Shown here in pieces: positions 24,366-34,058 of a DNA stretch of 53,469 nt. The notes under the pieces were generated by a model that made no database searches, was not told where the DNA came from, and saw only the letters and a list, made by a program, of their open reading frames with translations. Position numbers and translations under genes: made by a program. Source of the stretch: Candidatus Peribacteria bacterium (GTDB taxonomy: Bacteria; Patescibacteriota; Gracilibacteria; UBA1369; 2-02-FULL-48-14). Positions within the stretch are counted from its first letter, which is position 1. Each line of letters starts with the position of its first letter. The stretch covers positions 1-53,469 of the forward strand of contig CALRGE010000011.1 in NCBI GenBank assembly GCA_943357175.1, given 5' to 3'.

Positions 24366-25613
24366 ATGAATTTCAAAAAAATAATGGTTTTACTGCTAAC
24401 CTTAAGCAGTTTATCTCTCTTGGGCTGTAAAAGTCAGGAGTTGAGTGAGGCGTTAACACGTGATTATGAAACCATAGAAGGAGAAATTACTTCTCTTGGT
24501 GGGATCAGAGTTAACAAGGTAATAACTAGTGTCTTTCAATCTGAAGACGGCCAAGTTTTCTATGCATATTCGGATAGATATGATTTGAATGATGCTCAAT
24601 ATTCAGGAAAGAAAATTGAGGCTTACGGTTTAGTAACAAGCCATGAAGAGCTTGATAAAAGTCTTTTTGAGATAAGAATGATAAATGATGTGGCAGAAGA
24701 AGCTGTAGAAGTTCTTACAGTTGAGAATAAGGAATATTCAAATCAATCAATGGGTTTCAAGTTAATATATTCAAATGATTGGGTATTGGCTGAAGATCCA
24801 TCATCAATTAGCTTCACTGCACCGGTTGAGACGGGAACTGGAACATCAGCATCTGAAATTACTGCAAGTACTGAAGATAGTTACCCTGATATTGTCTTAG
24901 TTACTGAGACAGCAGGAAAATTAACAAAAAATTCTACAGATCCGCTTGATGAAAGAGCTGATGAGATTAGAGATTTTGTTAGAGCTAAATATTCAAACCT
25001 GGTTGGAGTTGGGAGTGAATTAAGTTATTTGGGTGTAGATAAACTGTTTGCTGTTAGATATAAGACTCTAACTGGTGACATTTATTACTTTGTGCCAAAG
25101 AACGCTTCATTGTTTGAAATTTCCTTTAATCATCCTTCGGTTGCAGATAAGGTGGATCACACAAATACTTTTTATGATATGGTAGCAAGTTTCAGATTTA
25201 TTCCAGCTCAAAGCAACACTTCAAGCGAATTACCAGAAGAAGAACTTAATGAAGTTACTGATGAGCCAGTTGATGAAGAACCGGCTGCAGAAAAGGTTGT
25301 AATACAAATACCAACCGGTTTCCGAGAATTTGAAAGTACACCTTTTAAATTCAAAATTCTTTATCCTTCAAGTTGGTATTATAGTGGAGGTAGTTCAGGT
25401 TATGATTTCAATAATGAACCTATAGAAGATGATACAAAGGTCTTAATCAGACTCGATATGAGTTCATCAGGAAGTGTGGGTAGTGCAAGTTCAGGATCTA
25501 CTTTTTCAATCACGAGTAAAGTTGGAGAGAGATATTATAAATTGAGTGGAGATACAGAATGGAAATCAACAATGGAAACAATGTCTCAGTCAATTGAAGT
25601 AATTACAGAATAA
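24366..25613 (+). CDS. Putative lipoprotein with duplicated PsbP-like module
   Basis: A 415-aa product from ATG 24366: MNFKKIMVLLLTLSSLSLLGC, a lipoprotein signal with acylation at C21. The TTG at 24348 would lie inside ruvB and spoil the signal, so it is rejected. After an N-terminal ~90-residue domain, two similar segments start with SMGFKLIYSNDWVLAEDPSS and STPFKFKILYPSSWYYSGGS, resembling PsbP/DUF1795-like domains, joined by an acidic Pro/Glu linker (about 290-310). It is a membrane-anchored, externally exposed protein of unknown function. It is likely cotranscribed with ruvB. Confidence 0.75.
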   Translation: MNFKKIMVLLLTLSSLSLLGCKSQELSEALTRDYETIEGEITSLGGIRVNKVITSVFQSEDGQVFYAYSDRYDLNDAQYSGKKIEAYGLVTSHEELDKSLFEIRMINDVAEEAVEVLTVENKEYSNQSMGFKLIYSNDWVLAEDPSSISFTAPVETGTGTSASEITASTEDSYPDIVLVTETAGKLTKNSTDPLDERADEIRDFVRAKYSNLVGVGSELSYLGVDKLFAVRYKTLTGDIYYFVPKNASLFEISFNHPSVADKVDHTNTFYDMVASFRFIPAQSNTSSELPEEELNEVTDEPVDEEPAAEKVVIQIPTGFREFESTPFKFKILYPSSWYYSGGSSGYDFNNEPIEDDTKVLIRLDMSSSGSVGSASSGSTFSITSKVGERYYKLSGDTEWKSTMETMSQSIEVITE

Positions 25614-25692
25614 ATTTATATTGAGGCAAAGCGTAATAGGTGAATATTCATGAAAAAAATGATATTATTACCTGACTCCATAATAAAAAAAT

Positions 25693-28293
25693 ATGCAGGA
25701 AAATGATAAATTTAATAAGTTTACACGTGAAGCCAAGCAAGCCTTGGTTGTTGCGCAGGATATTGCGAAGAAGGCTGGAACCAGTTATGTGGGTACTGAA
25801 CACCTATTAATTGGTATTCTTTCACAGAAAAATTCATTAGGAGCTACAATTTTACAAAATTTTGGCGTATCCCTAGATAATGTTAATTTGGTTTTAAAGA
25901 CTGTTGGTAGAACACAAACAGTAGCAAGAGCTGGTAAAAATCCTGGTGGACTTTCAGGTTTTGCTAAAAAGGTTATAGAAGATGCAGTTAAATCTGCGGC
26001 TGATTTTAATCACTCTTTTGTAGGAACTGAGCATTTGTTATTTTCATTAGTTGGGCAAGAAAATACAGCTGCAACTGTGATTTTAGAAAATATGAAAATT
26101 TCTGCTGAAGAAATTAAGAAGGAGATTTTAAGAGCATTTGAAGCTTTAAAAAATACTCCACTTTCTAGTGATCAAGGTCCAAATCCAGGATCAGCTGCAG
26201 TAAACCCATTAGAATTTTTCTTAAATGGCTTACAGGGTGTGATTGCAGGAGCAGATAAAGATCAAAATTTCCAGAATGCTCAAAAAACTAAGGATGGGAA
26301 ACAATCAAAAACTCCGGCTCTCGATTACTTTACAACTGATTTAGTACAAGAAGTGAGAAATGGAAAAGTTGATCCAATTATTGGTCGTGAGAAAGAAATT
26401 GAAAGATGTATAGCAATTTTAATGAGAAAAACTAAGAATAATCCTGTGATGATTGGTGATCCTGGAGTTGGTAAAACGGCTGTTGTTGAAGGTTTAGCTC
26501 AAAAAATTGCGAGTGAAGATGTGCCAAGCATGATGCTTGATAAGAGGGTATTGAGTCTTTCAATGGCTTCGGTTGTTGCTGGAACAAAGTACAGAGGAGA
26601 ATTTGAAGAGAGAATTAAGCAAATAATTGATGAGGCAGCAAGTCAGACTAATGTAATTCTATTTATTGATGAATTACATACTGTGATTGGTGCCGGAAGT
26701 GCTGAGGGAAGTCTTGATGCTGCAAATATCTTAAAGCCTGCTCTTTCTAGAGGTAGGGTTCAGGTTATCGGAGCAACAACAACTAATGAATATAGAAAAC
26801 ATATAGAGGAAGATGCGGCTTTAGAAAGAAGATTTCAACCTGTTATGATTGAAGAGCCAACAGAAGAACAGACTGTTCAAATCCTGAAAGGTTTAAGAGA
26901 GGCATTTGAAAATCACCACAATTTGATAATTTCAGATGAAGCAATTGATGCTTCGGTTAAACTTTCAAAACGTTATATAAATGACAGATTTTTGCCAGAT
27001 AAAGCTATTGATTTGGTTGATGAGGCAGCTGCCCTATTAAGCATTCATACAAAACAAGATACTGACACAGTAAAAAACCTACAAAAAGATTTGAGAGGTA
27101 TTATTAAAGATAAAGAAGATGCTGTTGGAAAACAGGATTATGAAATGGCTGCAGCATTGAGACAAAAAGAATTGGTACTTTTAAACTCAATCGATACTGC
27201 AAAACATGTAAAAATTCCTCGAGAAATGCGTGGAACAATCGGTTCTGAAGAAATTGCTCATGTAATCTCAAGAATGACAGGTGTTCCAGTTACAAAATTG
27301 GTGAAAGAAGACATGGATAAGCTAAGAGATCTTGAATTGACACTTCAAAAAAATGTAATCGGCCAGGAAGAAGCAATTAAAGCTGTTGCAACTGCAATCC
27401 GAAGATCAAGAACAGGAATCGCCAATACAAGAAGGCCAATTGCATCATTTATTTTCATGGGTCCAACAGGAGTTGGTAAAACAGAATTGGTGAAAACTAT
27501 TGCACGTGAAGTTTACAATGATGAGAATGCACTTATTAAAATTGATATGAGTGAGTTCATGGAACGTCACAATACTTCAAGATTAACAGGTACAACTGCG
27601 GGTTATGTGGGTTATGAAGATGGAGGTCAGCTTACTGAGAAAGTAAGACGCAATCCATATTCTGTTGTTCTATTTGATGAAATTGAAAAAGCTCACCCAG
27701 ATGTTTTAAATATTCTACTTCAAATTTTGGAGGATGGTGTTTTAACTGACGGAAAAGGTAGAAAAATTGATTTTAAAAATACAATCATTGTGATGACTTC
27801 AAATATTGGAGCAAGAAAATTAACAGAAAGTGCAGCTTCTATTGGTTTCAATTTGGCTGAAACTGAGCTTCATGCGGCAATGAATGCCTTTGAGCACAAG
27901 AAAACTGAAGTTATGAAGGAACTAAAAGATCACTTGAGACCTGAATTTATAAATCGTTTAGATAATATTATTGTATTTAAGCCATTAACTCATGATTCAA
28001 TAAAAGAAATAGTGAAAATCAATATTCAAGATCTTGAAAAACGTGTTTTAGATAGAAATCTTAAATTAGCTCTGACGGATCAAGCTTTGGATCTTTTGGC
28101 TACATTAAGCTTAGACCCTGAATATGGAGCGAGACCAGTTAGAAGAAAAGTTCAGGTCTTAATTGAAGATCCATTATCACAAGGAATAATTGATTCTGAA
28201 TTTAATGAAGGAGATACAATTCAAATTGTTAAAAAAGGAGAAGAAATCAAATTGGAAAAACTTGTAAAAAAACTTACAAAAAAGTCCAAGTAA
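25693..28293 (+). CDS. clpC: ATP-dependent Clp protease ATP-binding subunit ClpC
   Basis: An 866-aa HSP100 unfoldase. Two Clp_N repeats (about 5-145), AAA1 with Walker [10 protein letters not shown] (~255) and IDELH, a middle segment with a UVR motif (about 475-497; [13 protein letters not shown]) that marks ClpC rather than ClpB, AAA2 with GPTGVGKTE (~590) and the C-terminal D2-small domain. It feeds proteins to ClpP, which is not encoded here. The promoter is not clear; a perfect 10-base palindrome lies at 25641-25650 in the leader region, but no CtsR or CIRCE operator is visible. No Shine-Dalgarno sequence precedes the start. Confidence 0.96.
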   Translation: MQENDKFNKFTREAKQALVVAQDIAKKAGTSYVGTEHLLIGILSQKNSLGATILQNFGVSLDNVNLVLKTVGRTQTVARAGKNPGGLSGFAKKVIEDAVKSAADFNHSFVGTEHLLFSLVGQENTAATVILENMKISAEEIKKEILRAFEALKNTPLSSDQGPNPGSAAVNPLEFFLNGLQGVIAGADKDQNFQNAQKTKDGKQSKTPALDYFTTDLVQEVRNGKVDPIIGREKEIERCIAILMRKTKNNPVMIGDPGVGKTAVVEGLAQKIASEDVPSMMLDKRVLSLSMASVVAGTKYRGEFEERIKQIIDEAASQTNVILFIDELHTVIGAGSAEGSLDAANILKPALSRGRVQVIGATTTNEYRKHIEEDAALERRFQPVMIEEPTEEQTVQILKGLREAFENHHNLIISDEAIDASVKLSKRYINDRFLPDKAIDLVDEAAALLSIHTKQDTDTVKNLQKDLRGIIKDKEDAVGKQDYEMAAALRQKELVLLNSIDTAKHVKIPREMRGTIGSEEIAHVISRMTGVPVTKLVKEDMDKLRDLELTLQKNVIGQEEAIKAVATAIRRSRTGIANTRRPIASFIFMGPTGVGKTELVKTIAREVYNDENALIKIDMSEFMERHNTSRLTGTTAGYVGYEDGGQLTEKVRRNPYSVVLFDEIEKAHPDVLNILLQILEDGVLTDGKGRKIDFKNTIIVMTSNIGARKLTESAASIGFNLAETELHAAMNAFEHKKTEVMKELKDHLRPEFINRLDNIIVFKPLTHDSIKEIVKINIQDLEKRVLDRNLKLALTDQALDLLATLSLDPEYGARPVRRKVQVLIEDPLSQGIIDSEFNEGDTIQIVKKGEEIKLEKLVKKLTKKSK

Positions 28294-28297
28294 TCTC

Positions 28298-28326
28298 TTT
28301 ACAAAGGCATTCTATCCTTGTAGGAT
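28298..28326 (+). promoter_or_regulatory. Promoter of rpsA, TTTACA-17-TAGGAT
   Basis: -35 TTTACA (28298-28303), 17-base spacer, -10 TAGGAT (28321-28326). It would give a leader of about 75 bases, the longest found in this window, in which S1 autoregulation could act. Confidence 0.45.
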
Positions 28327-28407
28327 GCTCTAGCTTTGCAGCCTATTTAAAGACGCGAATCAGAGGCAGCGAGCATTTATACTTAATGAAACGCGCACAA
28401 AATAATC

Positions 28408-29607
28408 ATGGCTCAATCAGTTGTTATAATTCCAATGGATCAGCTTTTAGAAGGCTCTCCTTCTTTAGTAATGCCAAAACCTGGTGAACTTATCACAGGT
28501 AAAGTTTTAAGTATGGACAAAAAATCCATAATGGTGGATTTAAACGGTATTTTGACAGGTATAATTGCAGGTAAAGAAACAAAAGATACACTTGATACAA
28601 TTAAGACTCTAAAACTTGGAGCTGAAGTTACAGCTTGCGTTTTGGAATCTGAAAATGATGAAGGATTGGTTGTTCTTTCTCTAAGAAAGGCTAGCCAGGA
28701 GAAAACATGGGCAAGATTTATTAAGGCTTTTGATGAGAATGCTTCATTTAAGGTTAAACCTATTGAAGCCAACAAAGGTGGTCTTCTACTTGAAATTGAT
28801 GGAATCAAAGGATTCATTCCAGTTTCACAGTTGGCTCCTCTTCACTACCCACGTGTTAACGGTGCGGACAGTGCTAAGATTTTGGCAAGATTGCAGAAAT
28901 TATGTGGTGTTGAGTTTACAGTTAAAATTATCAGTATAGATAAAGAAAACGGTAAATTGATTCTTTCAGAAAAAGAAGCTTTTGCTGCTGAAAGAAATAA
29001 TGCACTTGGTGGATTACAGATTGGAAGTGCTGTTGATGGAACGATTAGCGGAATTGTTAAATTCGGTATTTTCGTTGCATTTGACGGACTTGAAGGTCTT
29101 GTTCATATCTCTGAAATTGCTTGGGGACATGTTAAAGATGCTCACGATTTTGGAAGACTTGGAGATAAAGTTAAAGTTAAGATTATCGGAATTGAAGGAG
29201 ACAAGATTTCTCTATCAATGAAGCAATTAACTTCTGATCCATGGGCTGAAATCAGTGCTAAATATAAGATTGGAGATAAAATCAAAGGAAAAATTACAAG
29301 AATTGCACAATTCGGAGCATTCATTGAACTAACAGATGAAATCAATGGATTGATTCACAGTTCAGAAATCCCTGGAGATCCTGCTGATCCTGCAGATGTT
29401 CTAAAGGTTGGTCAGGATGTTGAAGCAAGAGTTATTGAAATCAATCTTGATGAAAAGAGAATTGGTCTTTCATTAAAATCTGAGGCTGAAGCTGCAGCAG
29501 CTGCAAAGGCAGAACCTAAAGATGAGGTTATGGAAGAAGCAATGAAAGATGAAAAACCAAAGAAACGTGCATCTAAAAAAGATGTAAAAGATAAAACTGA
29601 AGAATAA
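28408..29607 (+). CDS. rpsA: Ribosomal protein S1-like, four S1 domains
   Basis: A 399-aa protein built of four S1 RNA-binding repeats, beginning near residues 25 (GELITGKVLSMDKKS), 110, 200 (GSAVDGTISGIVKFGIFVAF) and 290 (GDKIKGKITRIAQFGAFIEL), followed by an Ala-rich then Lys-rich charged tail. Four repeats are typical of S1 in many non-proteobacterial lineages (E. coli has six). It binds mRNA on the 30S subunit. Since nearly all genes here lack Shine-Dalgarno leaders, how S1 contributes to start-site recruitment is an open question. A strong terminator follows 14 bases after its stop. Confidence 0.93.
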   Translation: MAQSVVIIPMDQLLEGSPSLVMPKPGELITGKVLSMDKKSIMVDLNGILTGIIAGKETKDTLDTIKTLKLGAEVTACVLESENDEGLVVLSLRKASQEKTWARFIKAFDENASFKVKPIEANKGGLLLEIDGIKGFIPVSQLAPLHYPRVNGADSAKILARLQKLCGVEFTVKIISIDKENGKLILSEKEAFAAERNNALGGLQIGSAVDGTISGIVKFGIFVAFDGLEGLVHISEIAWGHVKDAHDFGRLGDKVKVKIIGIEGDKISLSMKQLTSDPWAEISAKYKIGDKIKGKITRIAQFGAFIELTDEINGLIHSSEIPGDPADPADVLKVGQDVEARVIEINLDEKRIGLSLKSEAEAAAAAKAEPKDEVMEEAMKDEKPKKRASKKDVKDKTEE

Positions 29608-29620
29608 TAGATTATAGAAT

Positions 29621-29653
29621 AAAAAAGTCCTCGCATTGCGGGGGCTTTTTGTT
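29621..29653 (+). terminator. Intrinsic terminator of rpsA
   Basis: A run of A's, then GTCCTCGC-ATT-GCGGGGGC and CTTTTTG: the GC stem of 8 bp (with G-T pairs) extends into an A/T stem, and the T tract follows directly. It can work on both strands because of the flanking A run. Confidence 0.85.
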
Positions 29654-29676
29654 TATATTGCTTTTAAAGAGATATT

Positions 29677-29729
29677 GTTGAGTCGCTATTCAAATCACGT
29701 ATGGCAATGAGAGGTGAATATGGCTCAAC
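29677..29729 (+). other. Two-step inverted repeat upstream of rmuC
   Basis: GTTGAG (29677-29682) pairs with CTCAAC (29724-29729), and TATTCA (29687-29692) with TGAATA (29715-29720). An internal loop of 4/3 bases separates the two 6-bp stems, and a 22-base apical region (29693-29714) is left. No open frame or T tract accompanies it. It could be a structured leader or small RNA. Confidence 0.4.
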
Positions 29730-29800
29730 AACAACTTCCTAAAAGCCGAAATTTCAAATGACATTAGAATAATATAACATAAATAAATCATTACGTCAAC

Positions 29801-30913
29801 ATGTTCGAATCGATTTTTGCCCTTAGTACAGCCATTTTCTTCTCCCTCGCCTTCATAATCTATTTCATAAATAAGAAATTTGAAGTTTTACAAAGACCAA
29901 GTGATTCAATGTCACTCATCATGCAAAATCTTGCAGATTTGAGAAGGGACTTAGAAAATTCTCAAGGTAAAAATAGAACTGAAATTCAGGATAGAATAGA
30001 TAAATTAAGTGTGATGATGAAGCAACAGCAAACTGATTCAACGCAGACTATTCAAAAACAATTTGCTCAGAGTGCTGGAATCATTCAAGAAGTAACTAAA
30101 AATTTGACTGGTTTAATGGAAACGAATAAGCAAGTTTTGGGATTTACTGAGCAAATGAAAAGCCTCGAGAGTATTCTGAAAAATCCTAAGCAAAGAGGTA
30201 TTTTGGGAGAATATTTTCTAGATACATTACTTTCAAATGTATTCACGCCTGAGCAGTATCAAATGCAGTATAAATTCAAGAATGGAGAAATTGTTGATGC
30301 AGTTGTATTTTACAATAATTTGATAATTCCAATTGATGCAAAATTTTCTCTCGAAAAATTTAATCAAATGACACTTGAAGAAGACAAAGAAAGGCGTGAA
30401 GCGCTAGAAAAATCTTTTAAAGCAGATGTCAAAAATCGAATTGATGAAACTTCCAAATACGTAAGATCAGATGAGAACACAACAAATTTTGCCTTTATGT
30501 TTATTCCTGCAGAAGGTGTTTATTATAGTTTATTGGCACAAAATGTTGGATCTTTAGATGTAAATTCACATCATTTAGTTGAGTATGCCTTTAGGAAAAA
30601 TGTCATTATTGTTTCCCCTTCTTCTTTTTATGCATATTTGGAAACTGTTTTGCACGGCTTGAAGAGTATAAAAATGGAGGAATCATTGAAAGATATCATT
30701 AAGAATATAGATCAATTGGGTAAACACGTTTTGGCATATGATGAACATATGGGAAAACTAGGAAAACAATTGAGTACAACAGTTACTACTTACAACACTG
30801 CTTCTCGTGAATTTAAGAAGATAGATAAAGACATTTTTAAGATTACTGATGGAAGAAGTGGTGGTGGTATTGAGGTACTGAGTTTGGAGAAGCCATTTGA
30901 AGAACAAGACTAG
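29801..30913 (+). CDS. rmuC: DNA recombination protein RmuC homologue
   Basis: A 370-aa protein with an N-terminal transmembrane helix (about 3-23), a coiled-coil stretch (about 30-125) and the RmuC nuclease-like core: NPKQRGILGEYFLDTLLSN, then VDAVVFYNNLIIPIDAKF and FMFIPAEGVYYSLLA. The core is a PD-(D/E)XK-like fold. RmuC limits inversion at short inverted repeats; its biochemical activity is little known. Preceded by the rpsA terminator and a structured region, so it starts a new transcript, and followed 50 bases later by infB. Confidence 0.93.
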   Translation: MFESIFALSTAIFFSLAFIIYFINKKFEVLQRPSDSMSLIMQNLADLRRDLENSQGKNRTEIQDRIDKLSVMMKQQQTDSTQTIQKQFAQSAGIIQEVTKNLTGLMETNKQVLGFTEQMKSLESILKNPKQRGILGEYFLDTLLSNVFTPEQYQMQYKFKNGEIVDAVVFYNNLIIPIDAKFSLEKFNQMTLEEDKERREALEKSFKADVKNRIDETSKYVRSDENTTNFAFMFIPAEGVYYSLLAQNVGSLDVNSHHLVEYAFRKNVIIVSPSSFYAYLETVLHGLKSIKMEESLKDIIKNIDQLGKHVLAYDEHMGKLGKQLSTTVTTYNTASREFKKIDKDIFKITDGRSGGGIEVLSLEKPFEEQD

Positions 30914-30963
30914 CTTTACTTTAACCTTAAATTAACCTAAAATCAGGAGGCTTTTTTTATATT

Positions 30964-33024
30964 ATGCCAATCAGTCACGCGAAATTCGCGTCAAAACTCG
31001 GATGTACAGATGGAGAACTGCAAAAAAAAATCCTTGAAGTTGGTTTTCAAATTGCCGATGAATATGATGATGAAACTGCAGAATTATTATTGCAGGAACT
31101 ATTGGGGAAAAATGAAAAAAATGTAGTTGATGTTTATGATGAATTGAGTGAAGTGGAAAAAGAAAAGGAGATTGTTAAAAGTCAGAGAAAACAAAAGTCA
31201 GGAAAGATTGTAAAAAAAGTTTATAAAGCAGAAGAAAAAGTTCCTGTTAAGTCAGGACAAATTGAAATTTCAGAAATGATTTCTGTAAAGGAACTTGCGG
31301 AGAAAACTGGTATCAGCGCAGCTTCTTTGGTTGGTTCATTGATGAAGAATGGAATTTTGGCGAATATTAATCAGGTTATAGATTTCGATACTGCTCAAAT
31401 TATTACGGTTTCAACCGGTGTAAAATTGACTAAGAAACGAACTGAAGCTGTTGCGAAAGATGTATTCATGGGTAATTTAGAGAAACTTCTTGAAGAGGAT
31501 GATAAGTCTTTATTAAAAAATAGACCCCCTGTTGTATCTGTTATGGGTCACGTTGACCATGGAAAGACTTCCCTACTCGACGTAATTCGAGATGCAAATG
31601 TGGTTGCGACTGAATCAGGTGGAATTACTCAACATATTGGTGCATATCAAGTTGTAAAAAATGGAAAACCTATTACTTTCCTTGATACTCCAGGTCACGA
31701 AGCTTTTACTGCAATGCGAGCAAGAGGTGCAAGAGCAACAGATATTGCAATACTTGTTGTAGCGGCAGATGACGGCGTGAAACCTCAAACTGAAGAAGCA
31801 ATCAATCACGCAAAAGAGGCTGGAATTCCAATAATTGTTGCGATAAATAAAATGGACAAGCCTGGTGCGAATCCAGATAAAGTTAAAGCTGAGTTAGCAG
31901 AACGTGGCTTACAACCTGAAGAATGGGGTGGAGAAACAATGATGATTCCAATTTCAGCACTAAAAAAACAGGGTATTGATAAACTTTTAGAAGCTGTTTT
32001 ATTGGTAGCGGAAATGCTTGAACTTAAGGCGAATCCAAATAGACCAGCAGTTGCAACTGTAATTGAATCACATCTTGACCCAAGTTTTGGTCCAGTTGCG
32101 ACAATTTTGATAAATACAGGAACTTTAAAAGTTGGCGACAACATCATTATTGGAAAGGCATTCGGAAAAATTAAAATGATGAGAGATCATACCGGAAGAA
32201 AAATTAAAGATATGATTCCATCTGATACAGCACAAATAGCGGGTTTGAGTGAACCAGTTCACAGTGGTCAAATTTTGCAGGTGGTAAAAGATGAAAGAGC
32301 TTCTCGTGATCAATCTTCACAAATTAGAGGAATGTTTAAAGATGAGGAGATGTTACAGAGCGGAATGGGTATGCAAGAAATTTTGAATAGAATTAAAGAA
32401 GGCTCATTGAAATTACTTAAAATTATCGTAAAAGCGGATACAATTGGTTCACTTGAAGCTATAAAGCAATCTCTGGCAAAAGTTAAGAATGATGATATCG
32501 CAATTAAAGTTATTCATAGTGGTGTCGGCAGTATTACTGAATCTGACGTTATGATGGCTACAGCGAGCGCGGGTACTCTTGTTGTCGGATTCCACACAAA
32601 GGCAAGTGCGCACGTTTTACAAGTGGCGGAAAGATCAGGAATTGAAGTTGTTACATATAGCGTAATTTACGAATTGATTGAAGATCTAACAAAGATTCTT
32701 TCAGGTCTATTAAAACCAGAAAATATTCAGGTAGAACTTGGTAAATTCAAAGTAATGAAGATATTCTTTACAGGTAAAGGTGAAATGGTTTTGGGTGGGA
32801 AAATTAGTGATGGAGTTATTCAATCGTCATCAAAATGTAGAGTATTTAGAGATGGTCTCCAGATTGGAGATGGTGACATCATTGGTTTGAAGCTTGTTAA
32901 CGAAGATCAAAAAGAATTAGAGAAAGGCGAAGAATGTGGATTGAAATATAGAGGTAAAATTAAGATTGCTGAGGGAGATTTACTCGAAGCATGGAAGATG
33001 GAAAAGAAAATGAAAACTTTATAA
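30964..33024 (+). CDS. infB: Translation initiation factor IF-2
   Basis: A 686-aa GTPase that places initiator tRNA on the 30S subunit. An N-terminal IF2N-like segment (residues 1-50), a Lys-rich linker, a second IF2N module (about 100-150), then the G domain: GHVDHGKTS (around 194-202), DTPGHEAF, NKMDKPG. Domains II-IV follow. The N-terminus is short compared with E. coli (890 aa), as usual in reduced genomes. AGGAGG lies 13 bases before ATG 30964, too far for a standard Shine-Dalgarno. rmlB begins 8 bases after its stop. Confidence 0.97.
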   Translation: MPISHAKFASKLGCTDGELQKKILEVGFQIADEYDDETAELLLQELLGKNEKNVVDVYDELSEVEKEKEIVKSQRKQKSGKIVKKVYKAEEKVPVKSGQIEISEMISVKELAEKTGISAASLVGSLMKNGILANINQVIDFDTAQIITVSTGVKLTKKRTEAVAKDVFMGNLEKLLEEDDKSLLKNRPPVVSVMGHVDHGKTSLLDVIRDANVVATESGGITQHIGAYQVVKNGKPITFLDTPGHEAFTAMRARGARATDIAILVVAADDGVKPQTEEAINHAKEAGIPIIVAINKMDKPGANPDKVKAELAERGLQPEEWGGETMMIPISALKKQGIDKLLEAVLLVAEMLELKANPNRPAVATVIESHLDPSFGPVATILINTGTLKVGDNIIIGKAFGKIKMMRDHTGRKIKDMIPSDTAQIAGLSEPVHSGQILQVVKDERASRDQSSQIRGMFKDEEMLQSGMGMQEILNRIKEGSLKLLKIIVKADTIGSLEAIKQSLAKVKNDDIAIKVIHSGVGSITESDVMMATASAGTLVVGFHTKASAHVLQVAERSGIEVVTYSVIYELIEDLTKILSGLLKPENIQVELGKFKVMKIFFTGKGEMVLGGKISDGVIQSSSKCRVFRDGLQIGDGDIIGLKLVNEDQKELEKGEECGLKYRGKIKIAEGDLLEAWKMEKKMKTL

Positions 33025-33032
33025 TTTTCAAA

Positions 33033-34058
33033 ATGAAAGTTTTAGTAACGGGTGGAGCTGGATTTATCGGAACGAATTATGTGAAATATCATCTGGAAAA
33101 ACGTCCGGCTGATGAGCTTGTTGTACTTGATGCACTGACATATTCAGGACATAAGGAGAATTTGGCAGGTTTAAATTTGAGATTTATTGAAGGTAGGATT
33201 GAAGATAAGGTGATGGTAAATCAGCTATTTGAAGAAGAAAAATTTGATTGGATTGTACATTTTGCTGCAGAAAGCCACGTTGACAGAAGTATAAGGAATC
33301 CGGAAATTTTTGTTACGACAAATGTTTTGGGCACACAAGTGTTACTTGATGCAGCTCGAAATTTCGGCATTAAAAGATTTCACCATGTTTCAACTGATGA
33401 AATTTATGGCGATTTAGGTTTGAATTCTACTGATAAATTTACCGAGGAAAGTTTTATTGCTCCTAGTTCGCCATATTCTGCTAGTAAAGCCTCATCAGAT
33501 ATGATGTGTTTGGCATATAAGCGCACATTTGGTCTGCCAGTTACTATAAGCAGATGTTCAAATAATTATGGCCCTTATCAAAGTTTGGAGAATTTCATTC
33601 CTCGAATGATTGATTTGGCAGCTAAAGATGAGAAATTACAGATTTATGGTACTGGCGAGAACATTAGAGACTGGCTTTATGTGAAAGATCACTGCTCTGC
33701 GATTTTAGAGATTTTGGAGAGTGGTAGATCTGGAGAAATTTATAATATTGGAGGTGATTCAGAAATGAAAAATATTGATGTAGCAAAAATGATTTTAAAA
33801 ATTTTGGGTAAATCAGAAGATTTGATAGAATTTGTTGCAGATAGAAAAGGTCATGATGAAAGATATGCGATTGATTTCAGTAAGATCAAATCTGAATTAG
33901 GGTGGACACCCCGCGGCGTCTTTGAAGAAGGACTGCGTCAAACCATTGAATGGTATAAACTAAACTCATATGAAAGGAATCATATTAGCGGGCGGAATGG
34001 GCACGAGGCTCTCTCCTCTCACGAAAGTCACAAACAAGCATCTGCTGCCGGTTTATAA
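33033..34058 (+). CDS. rmlB: dTDP-glucose 4,6-dehydratase
   Basis: A 341-aa extended SDR enzyme converting dTDP-glucose to dTDP-4-keto-6-deoxyglucose. N-terminal TGGAGFIGTNYV is the NAD-binding loop; HFAAESHVDRSI, STDEIYGDL and the active-site PYSASKASSD (Y-x3-K) are all present. ATG 33033 gives the normal family N-terminus; the earlier in-frame start at 32991 lies inside infB. The last ~30 residues are non-homologous-looking and are encoded inside the first 89 bases of rmlA in another frame, so the protein may have gained a tail by loss of an earlier stop. rmlC and rmlD are not in the window. Confidence 0.93.
   Translation: MKVLVTGGAGFIGTNYVKYHLEKRPADELVVLDALTYSGHKENLAGLNLRFIEGRIEDKVMVNQLFEEEKFDWIVHFAAESHVDRSIRNPEIFVTTNVLGTQVLLDAARNFGIKRFHHVSTDEIYGDLGLNSTDKFTEESFIAPSSPYSASKASSDMMCLAYKRTFGLPVTISRCSNNYGPYQSLENFIPRMIDLAAKDEKLQIYGTGENIRDWLYVKDHCSAILEILESGRSGEIYNIGGDSEMKNIDVAKMILKILGKSEDLIEFVADRKGHDERYAIDFSKIKSELGWTPRGVFEEGLRQTIEWYKLNSYERNHISGRNGHEALSSHESHKQASAAGL

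Noticed and set aside
25641-25650. Perfect palindrome TGAATATTCA upstream of clpC as a heat-shock operator
   Set aside because: It does not resemble CtsR or CIRCE operators and a 10-base AT-rich palindrome is expected by chance in 50 kb.
28327-28407. Riboswitch or autoregulatory fold in the rpsA leader
   Set aside because: Only short imperfect pairings are visible; no known S1 leader structure could be recognised by eye.
32991-33032. Upstream in-frame start of rmlB inside infB
   Set aside because: The extra 14 residues have no family match and precede the Rossmann motif start; ATG 33033 gives the standard N-terminus.
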